Assembly (NCBI GenBank): GCA_040507985.1
Contig: JBEVNR010000030.1
Span: forward strand, 1 to 21,004
DNA from: JBEVNR01 sp040507985
GTDB taxonomy: Bacteria; Pseudomonadota; Alphaproteobacteria; Rickettsiales; UBA6187
Reading direction: 5' to 3'
Length of the DNA: 21,004 bases
Under the pieces are notes generated by a model. The model made no database searches and was not told the DNA's origin. It was given only the letters and a program-made list of their open reading frames with translations. Position 1 is the first letter of the stretch. Every line of letters starts with the position of its first letter. Below are positions 14,941-21,004 of this stretch, piece by piece. The position numbers and the translations under genes were made by a program.

Positions 14941-15060
14941 TTTTCGTCTATTTTTGAGGGATCTTTTGGTATTTTCAGGAAAAATTTTGTCCTGCGTTAG
15001 CTACGCTACGGAGGACAAAATTTCAACGAGAAAACGACGAAAAAGACCTAAAGAGACAAA
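14941..15060. repeat. Palindromic repeat, eroded relative of the TAGGACTTA elements
   Basis: Perfect 12-bp arms AAATTTTGTCCT (14982-14993) and AGGACAAAATTT (15012-15023) enclose an 18-base loop with GCGTTAGCTACGC. The flanks TATTTTTGAGGGAT (about 14949) and ACGACGAAAAAGAC (about 15035) match the subterminal sequences of elements 1 and 2 (TATTTTTGAGGGAT and AAAAAGACGACG), but the TAGGACTTA ends are missing. Confidence 0.55.
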
Positions 15061-15203
15061 ATTTTTAATTCGTAACAGGCGATTAAACGCAAATCATACG
15101 CACCCTCCGCAATGCGGTCAAGAAAAATCCCGAGGCTATGGAAAATCCCTTATATGCGAAGCGCACTTCCAAATATTTAGTGCAATTAGCGACAGCAAAA
15201 ATT

Positions 15204-15240
15204 TTATAAAAAAGCCCCGCTTTTTAGGGCGGGGCTTTAA
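15204..15240 (-). terminator. Intrinsic terminator of groESL
   Basis: On the minus strand AAAGCCCCGC (15229-15238) and GCGGGGCTTT (15211-15220) form a perfect 10-bp stem with an 8-base loop, followed by a T-rich tail. It starts about 33 bp after the groEL stop. Confidence 0.9.
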
Positions 15241-15270
15241 AGAGAGGTTTCTCAAGGAAGGTAGGAAGGA

Positions 15271-16944
15271 CTAGAAGCCGTCCATTCCGCCCATGCCTCC
15301 CATTCCGCCCATGCCGGAGGCGCCGGCGCCGGCGGACTTGTCTTCTTTTTCTTCGTCGGCGATCATCGCCTCGCTGGTGATCAGCAATCCGGCGATGGAG
15401 GCGGCATCTTGCAGCGCGGCGCGCACGACCTTGGCCGGATCAATGATGCCGGCGTCGAAGGCGTTCACGTATTGCAAGGTTTGCGCGTCGAAAATGAAGG
15501 ACGTGTCGGCTTTGTCCGTCAATTTTCCGGCAACCACGGCGCCGTCAAGTCCGGCGTTTTGCGCGATGAGGCGCACCGGCGCTTGCAGCGCCTTGCGAAC
15601 GATGTTTACGCCCGCTTTTTCGTCGTCGTTGGCGGTTTGCACGCCGTCCAAACATTTCGCCGAATAGAGCAGCGTGGCGCCGCCGCCGGCGACGATGCCT
15701 TCTTCGACCGCCGCGCGGGTGGCGTTCAGCGCGTCTTCGACGCGATCCTTACGCTCCTTCACTTCGACTTCCGTCGCGCCGCCGACTTTGAGCACGGCTA
15801 CGCCGCCGGAAAGTTTCGCCAAGCGCTCTTGAAGTTTTTCCTTGTCGTATTCCGACGTGGTTTCTTCAATCTGTTGGTTGATTTGCGTGCAACGAGCGGA
15901 AATGGCGCTTTGGTCGCCGTCGCCGTCAACGATTGTGGTGTTTTCTTTGTTGATCGTGACTTTTTTAGCGCGGCCCAGCATGTCGAGCGAAACGTTTTCA
16001 AGCTTCACGCCGATATCTTCGCTAACGACTTGTCCGCCGGTCAGCACCGCAATGTCTTCCAGCATCGCCTTGCGACGATCGCCGAAGCCGGGGGCCTTCA
16101 CCGCCGCAACCTTGAGGCCGCCGCGCAGTTTGTTGACGACGAGGGTTGCCAGGGCTTCGCCTTCCACGTCTTCCGCGACGATCAAAAGCGGACGACCGGA
16201 TTGCACGACCGCCTCCAATACCGGAAGCAAAGCTTGCAGGCCGGAGAGTTTTTTGTCGTACAGGAGGATGAAGGGAGATTCGAGTTCCACCGTCATTTTT
16301 TCGGCGTTGGTCACGAAATAGGGAGACAAATAGCCGCGATCGAATTGCATGCCTTCCACCGTTTCCAAACGGAATTGCAAGTCTTTGCCGTCTTCGACGG
16401 TGATGACGCCGTTGCGACCGACTTTTTCCATCGCTTCCGCGATTTTTTGGCCAATTTCGCTGTCGCCGTTCGCCGAGATGGTGCCGACTTGCGCGATGGC
16501 GGAGCTACCTTTGCCGTCCGCTTTTTCGCTCACTTTTTTGGCTTGGGATTGAATGTTGTCCACGACGGCGCACACGGCCTTATCGATGCCGCGCTTCAAA
16601 TCCATCGGATTCATGCCGGCGGCGACGGCTTTATAGCCTTCGACGAAGATGGCGCGGGCGAGGACGGTGGAGGTGGTGGTGCCGTCGCCGGCGATGTCGT
16701 TGGTCTTGCCGGCCACGTCCTTCAGCAATTGGGCGCCGATATTCTTAAACTTGTTGGAAAAAGAAATGGCTTTCGCGACGGTAACGCCGTCTTTGGTAAT
16801 TTTCGGCGCGCCGAACGATTGTTCGATCACAACGTTGCGGCCTTTGGGACCAAGGGTAATGGCGACGGCGTCGGCCAATTCGTTGACGCCGGCCAAAATA
16901 AGGTTGCGACCTTGGTTGCCGAACTGAATTTCTTTTGCGGACAT
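15271..16944 (-). CDS. groEL: Chaperonin GroEL
   Basis: A 557-residue 60 kDa chaperonin subunit that forms the 14-mer folding chamber with GroES in the cytoplasm. Key signatures are ITLGPKGRNVVIEQSFGAPKI in the first equatorial part, the ATP-site DGVTVAK and AGDGTTT (D87-type), the KAPGFGDRRK apical region, AAVEEGIVAGGG in the second equatorial domain and a GMGGMGGMGGMDGF C-terminal tail. The length is slightly above the usual 545-550, partly through the KKVSEKADGKGSS insertion around residue 140. AGGAGAG precedes the ATG at 16944. It follows groES by 37 bp and ends at a strong terminator, so the two form one operon under the heat-shock promoter upstream of groES. Confidence 0.98.
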   Translation of the reverse strand: MSAKEIQFGNQGRNLILAGVNELADAVAITLGPKGRNVVIEQSFGAPKITKDGVTVAKAISFSNKFKNIGAQLLKDVAGKTNDIAGDGTTTSTVLARAIFVEGYKAVAAGMNPMDLKRGIDKAVCAVVDNIQSQAKKVSEKADGKGSSAIAQVGTISANGDSEIGQKIAEAMEKVGRNGVITVEDGKDLQFRLETVEGMQFDRGYLSPYFVTNAEKMTVELESPFILLYDKKLSGLQALLPVLEAVVQSGRPLLIVAEDVEGEALATLVVNKLRGGLKVAAVKAPGFGDRRKAMLEDIAVLTGGQVVSEDIGVKLENVSLDMLGRAKKVTINKENTTIVDGDGDQSAISARCTQINQQIEETTSEYDKEKLQERLAKLSGGVAVLKVGGATEVEVKERKDRVEDALNATRAAVEEGIVAGGGATLLYSAKCLDGVQTANDDEKAGVNIVRKALQAPVRLIAQNAGLDGAVVAGKLTDKADTSFIFDAQTLQYVNAFDAGIIDPAKVVRAALQDAASIAGLLITSEAMIADEEKEDKSAGAGASGMGGMGGMGGMDGF

Positions 16945-16981
16945 AGCTATTGCGCTCTCCTAAAATATTGAATAAACTTAC

Positions 16982-17278
16982 TTATGCGGCCTTTTCGACG
17001 GCGATAATATCTGATTCTTTCATGATCAGATATTCTTGGCCTTCGATTTTCACTTCGGTGCCGCCCCATTTCGCAAAAAACACCACGTCGCCTTCCTTCA
17101 CTTCGAGGGGAATGATGTTGCCGGAGTCGCTGCGGCCGCCTTTGCCTACCGCGACCACTTTACCGCGCGTAGGTTTTTCTTTCGCGGTGTCCGGAATGAT
17201 AATGCCGCCGGCGGTGGTTGATTCGTCTTCCAGGCGCTGAACCAGCACGCGATCGTGCAATGGCACTATTTTAGTCAT
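16982..17278 (-). CDS. groES: Co-chaperonin GroES
   Basis: A 98-residue co-chaperonin that caps GroEL as a heptameric ring. It begins MTKIVPLHDRVLVQRLEDE, has the mobile-loop stretch ESTTAGGIIIPDTAKEKP that contacts GroEL (the III hydrophobic tripeptide is present), the GKVVAVGKGG motif, and FAKWGGTEVKIEGQEYLI near the end. The ATG at 17278 is preferred because it gives the canonical N-terminus and follows GGAG at 8 bp; the frame is open for 15 more codons upstream but these overlap the promoter. Confidence 0.97.
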   Translation of the reverse strand: MTKIVPLHDRVLVQRLEDESTTAGGIIIPDTAKEKPTRGKVVAVGKGGRSDSGNIIPLEVKEGDVVFFAKWGGTEVKIEGQEYLIMKESDIIAVEKAA

Positions 17279-17321
17279 ATGAATGCTCCGATTCATGAGG
17301 TTAGTCGTTATATGATATGGC

Positions 17322-17349
17322 ATATAAGGGGTTCGGGTTATATTTCAAG
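17322..17349 (-). promoter_or_regulatory. Sigma-32 (RpoH)-type heat-shock promoter of groESL
   Basis: The minus strand carries CTTGAAA (17343-17349), 11 bp, then CCCCTTATAT (17322-17331). Both match the RpoH consensus (CTTGAAA and CCCCATNT) closely. The start point would be near 17315, about 37 bp before the groES ATG. No CIRCE inverted repeat is present, so HrcA control is not indicated. Confidence 0.75.
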
Positions 17350-17397
17350 GTCCGAACGGCGATTTTTTATCATCGGCCACGCATTTTTACAAGGGAT

Positions 17398-18513
17398 TTA
17401 TTTATTATTTTTCTTTGGCGCGGAAGAAGCCCCCATGGCCGTCGCCGAAAAACTTCGCCGCGCCACTTCCGAGGCGTAGCCGCCGGCGCTACGCGACACG
17501 ATCACGTCGACGCGATAATTGCCGACCGACCAGCTATCCTTAGGGCGGCGCGCGGCCACGTACTGAAAGCGGCGCGTTTCGCCGGCGACAACCCGGCGCA
17601 CGTCTTTTTTAAGGAGTTGGCCGCCCGGTCCGTACATTTCCACCTGAATCGCGTCTCCTTCTTGCGCGCCGAAAATAAAGGACCAAAAAATGAGGAACGG
17701 CTGCGAGGTCGAAAAGGAGAAAGCGCGAAACCTTCCTTCCGCCGCCCCGAACTCATTGGGAGGAACGTCGGAAAATCCTCCGTCGAGCACGGCGGCGGCA
17801 ACGTAGGCGAGGCGCTTCTCCGTCTTTCTATCCCACAGCGGATAAAGGTTGACCGCTCCGCACGGCATGGTTTCGCCCTCGCTTAAGGGATCCTCTCCCG
17901 TAAACGGATCGACGGGAAGGTCGTTTTTCAATACCGTAAATTTCAAATGCGGAAACGAGGCGTTGCCGGACAACCCGACGTCGCCGACGCGATCTCCCCG
18001 CTCAACGTTTTGTCCCGGCTTGACGAGCACGCTTCCTTTTTTTAGGTGGCAATATTGGGTGCTATATCCGCGTTCGTGGGATATGACGACGCCGTTGCCG
18101 CACTCCCTCCCCCTGACCGCCTCTTCTCCCACAAGCCGCACGTCGACGTCTTCCAGGCCGTCGCGCGCAAAGGCGACGACCCCTGCGTCTGCCGCCAGCG
18201 CCATAACGTTTTTTTCCTCCCCTCCCCTATCGCTCAGAATAAAGTCGGTGGAAGCGTATTTATGCGCGCTTAAGTTTCCGCAGGTATAGTCCGCCGCTTT
18301 CTCGTCTTTGGGTCCGGAATGATCGAAATAGCGGGAAACATAGCATTCCTTTCCGTATTCGCATGCCAGAGGCATCGAGAAATTGACCGCCCGCGCAGAT
18401 AGGGGCAAAAAGCAGGCGTACAGCCATGCCGACAACGAGAAAAAAGATAAAGCAACGCATTTCGGCGACGCCGCTTCAGCACAACAAAATAAGTAAGAAA
18501 AATTTACGCGCAT
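17398..18513 (-). CDS. M23-family (LytM-like) exported protein, probably catalytically inactive
   Basis: A 371-residue protein from the ATG at 18513, with an N-terminal hydrophobic stretch (about 20-42, ending LSARA) that looks like a signal peptide. The LytM/M23 core spans about 65-195: DYTCGNLSAHKYASTDF, a GVVISHERGYSTQYCHL block, and GDRVGDVGLSGNASFPHL followed by KF. Active M23 peptidases need HxxxD and HxH. Here the HxxxD position reads Y86-x3-D90 (the nearest His is H84), and HxH reads H189-L-K191, so two of three zinc ligands are lost while H156 and H189 remain. A 170-residue C-terminal beta domain follows. It may act like EnvC- or NlpD-type proteins that activate amidases rather than cut peptidoglycan. 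It sits just upstream of groES, unrelated in function. Confidence 0.8.
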   Translation of the reverse strand: MRVNFSYLFCCAEAASPKCVALSFFSLSAWLYACFLPLSARAVNFSMPLACEYGKECYVSRYFDHSGPKDEKAADYTCGNLSAHKYASTDFILSDRGGEEKNVMALAADAGVVAFARDGLEDVDVRLVGEEAVRGRECGNGVVISHERGYSTQYCHLKKGSVLVKPGQNVERGDRVGDVGLSGNASFPHLKFTVLKNDLPVDPFTGEDPLSEGETMPCGAVNLYPLWDRKTEKRLAYVAAAVLDGGFSDVPPNEFGAAEGRFRAFSFSTSQPFLIFWSFIFGAQEGDAIQVEMYGPGGQLLKKDVRRVVAGETRRFQYVAARRPKDSWSVGNYRVDVIVSRSAGGYASEVARRSFSATAMGASSAPKKNNK

Positions 18514-18641
18514 ATGCTTGCAACATAATAAAATGAAAGCAAATACGTGATTTTTTGATGGTATGCGGCGGGCCTTAGTTAACAAATTTCGAAAGAATCC
18601 GGAAGTTATTTGCAGTATAGATTACTGCACAATCATTAGAT

Positions 18642-19109
18642 TTAATGTGATGCTATTTTTATAGAGGAATTTAATCTCCAATAAAAATATACCACAAAAA
18701 CAGTCATTGCTATCAGGTCATAAAAAGAGCTAGTCTCGGGAATCTCGACTTGCGCCATAAACGAGGCGATGGGGAAAAATATAACCTCGATCACTATCAA
18801 AAATAGGAATGACTGAATGCCTACAGGAAATCCAATACAAAAATATCGTTCTATAAATTCATTATCATCCCCGCTTTTATTGGTGTGGTAACAAAGAATA
18901 GTTCCGGCGATAGTGGCTAGGGTCATAACAATATCAATGTAGACGTCCCATTGATTAGGCGATTTAGGAAAAACGTTCGCAATAAAAAATGATGACGTCA
19001 TTCCGGTGCATAGCGACGTAAGAATGATGAGATATAAAAATCTTTCTTTAGACGGCACTGCATTTTTTTTGAAACGCAAAGCCAATTGTCTATCTCCAAG
19101 AAAATTCAT
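18642..19109 (-). CDS. Four-helix integral membrane protein, unknown function
   Basis: A 155-residue protein with four hydrophobic segments (about 24-46, 55-74, 90-116 and 128-146) and short polar loops, including NKSGDDNEF between helices 2 and 3. It has no motif that I can assign. An AAGGGA Shine-Dalgarno lies 6-7 bp before the ATG at 19109, which supports expression. It is clearly more AT-rich than the groESL and phoH blocks. It lies between tRNA-Asp and the M23-like gene on the same strand, about 100 bp after the tRNA. Confidence 0.7.
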   Translation of the reverse strand: MNFLGDRQLALRFKKNAVPSKERFLYLIILTSLCTGMTSSFFIANVFPKSPNQWDVYIDIVMTLATIAGTILCYHTNKSGDDNEFIERYFCIGFPVGIQSFLFLIVIEVIFFPIASFMAQVEIPETSSFYDLIAMTVFVVYFYWRLNSSIKIASH

Positions 19110-19210
19110 ACATTCCCTTATGTTGCCGCTTGTATAAGCTTACGCCGTTAAGAACTAGAACGCAAGAGAATCGTACAAATTTTAAATTTTTGATATTATA
19201 AATTTAGTGA

Positions 19211-19287
<77 letters not shown>

Positions 19288-19298
19288 TTTCGATCAAA

Positions 19299-19322
19299 CG
19301 TTCGATAAGGCGTTCGATAAGG
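19299..19322. repeat. 12-bp tandem duplication
   Basis: CGTTCGATAAGG occurs twice head to tail (19299-19310 and 19311-19322), 12 bp upstream of the tRNA-Asp 5' end. It is probably a simple slippage product in the 16S-tRNA spacer. Confidence 0.6.
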
Positions 19323-19383
19323 CGCATAGCGCAAAACCGCAAAAAGCTACATTGCGCTTTACAGCAGAATTAGGCACTATAAC

Positions 19384-19422
19384 GTCTTTACGGACGAAAG
19401 TTATATTACGTTCCGTAAAGAC
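19384..19422 (-). other. Stem-loop in the 16S-tRNA spacer (possible rRNA processing signal)
   Basis: GTCTTTACGGA (19384-19394) and TCCGTAAAGAC (19412-19422) form a perfect 11-bp stem, extendable by CG/CG with one bulged base. It lies about 90 bp after the 16S 3' end. There is no T-run, so an RNase processing stem or attenuator is more likely than a terminator. Confidence 0.5.
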
Positions 19423-19509
19423 AAATGAAAAGAAAAAAGTAACCTTCTTGAAGAAGGCGGCGCGCTTAACTTGCGCTACCTGAAAAGATAGACAAGGAAG
19501 CAATAGCCT

Positions 19510-20996
<1,487 letters not shown>

Positions 20997-21004
20997 GTGT
21001 CACA

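Larger units (their letters stand above)
14840..15270. other. Intergenic region with palindromic repeat and groEL terminator
   Basis: A 430 bp gap between rpmJ and groEL, both minus strand. It contains the groEL terminator (15204-15240), a palindromic repeat (14941-15060) and the rpmJ leader with a small TCACG-CAAA-CGTGA hairpin at about 14867. A TATAAT on the minus strand near 14930 could be a -10 for rpmJ but lacks a matching -35. No gene is seen. Confidence 0.6.

Noticed and set aside
15409..16971. A 520-codon open frame on the plus strand opposite groEL
   Set aside because: It is the antisense of the strongly conserved groEL gene. Its product is rich in Phe, Val, Arg and His as expected from reversed codons, and it matches no family that I know.
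17279..17397. A CIRCE element upstream of groES
   Set aside because: No TTAGCACTC-N9-GAGTGCTAA or close variant is present on either strand.

Overview
The window is chromosomal DNA from a bacterium that looks alphaproteobacterial. The signs are the roughly 1.49 kb 16S rRNA gene, a phoH-ybeY gene pair, a cysteine-poor (type B) ribosomal protein L36, a short-form QueF, and a groESL operon with a sigma-32-type promoter and no CIRCE element. The 16S gene is followed by tRNA-Asp and ordinary protein genes, not by tRNA-Ile/tRNA-Ala/23S/5S. Unlinked 16S is known from Rickettsiales and some other host-associated or reduced lineages. Together with many small palindromic repeats and a long disordered orphan protein, this hints at a host-associated alphaproteobacterium, but the order cannot be fixed from sequence reading alone.

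Layout from left to right. At the left edge is the 5' end of an IS1595-type transposase (minus strand, cut by the window), then a 144 bp MITE-like element. A long AsmA/YhdP-type envelope protein and a small two-helix membrane protein follow on the plus strand. A pilT ATPase gene (minus) diverges from a cupredoxin-FTR1 iron-uptake pair (plus) that has its own promoter and a possible Fur box. A repeat-rich gap leads into a minus-strand three-gene cluster: lipoprotein, Spy/CpxP-like periplasmic protein, and a type IV pilin-like protein with an EF-hand-like loop. Another repeat-filled gap precedes a 765-residue, Pro/Gln/Ser-rich orphan protein.

The next block (minus) is rpmJ(type B)-phoH-ybeY-queF-xthA, tightly spaced and probably one operon for ribosome and RNA maturation, queuosine synthesis and DNA repair. 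Then come groES-groEL with a heat-shock promoter and a strong intrinsic terminator, an M23-family protein whose zinc site looks broken, a small four-helix membrane protein, tRNA-Asp and the 16S rRNA gene.

Non-coding structure is unusually rich. Three MITE-like elements share TAGGACTTA ends; two have exact 5 bp target duplications and the third a probable one. A fourth palindromic element has nested inverted repeats. A CCCGC-GAAA-GCGGG hairpin module recurs inside elements with different ends. I see no CRISPR array, prophage, toxin-antitoxin or recognised defence system. The best candidates for something undescribed are the 765-aa disordered protein, the lipoprotein/Spy-like/pilin cluster and the modular repeats.
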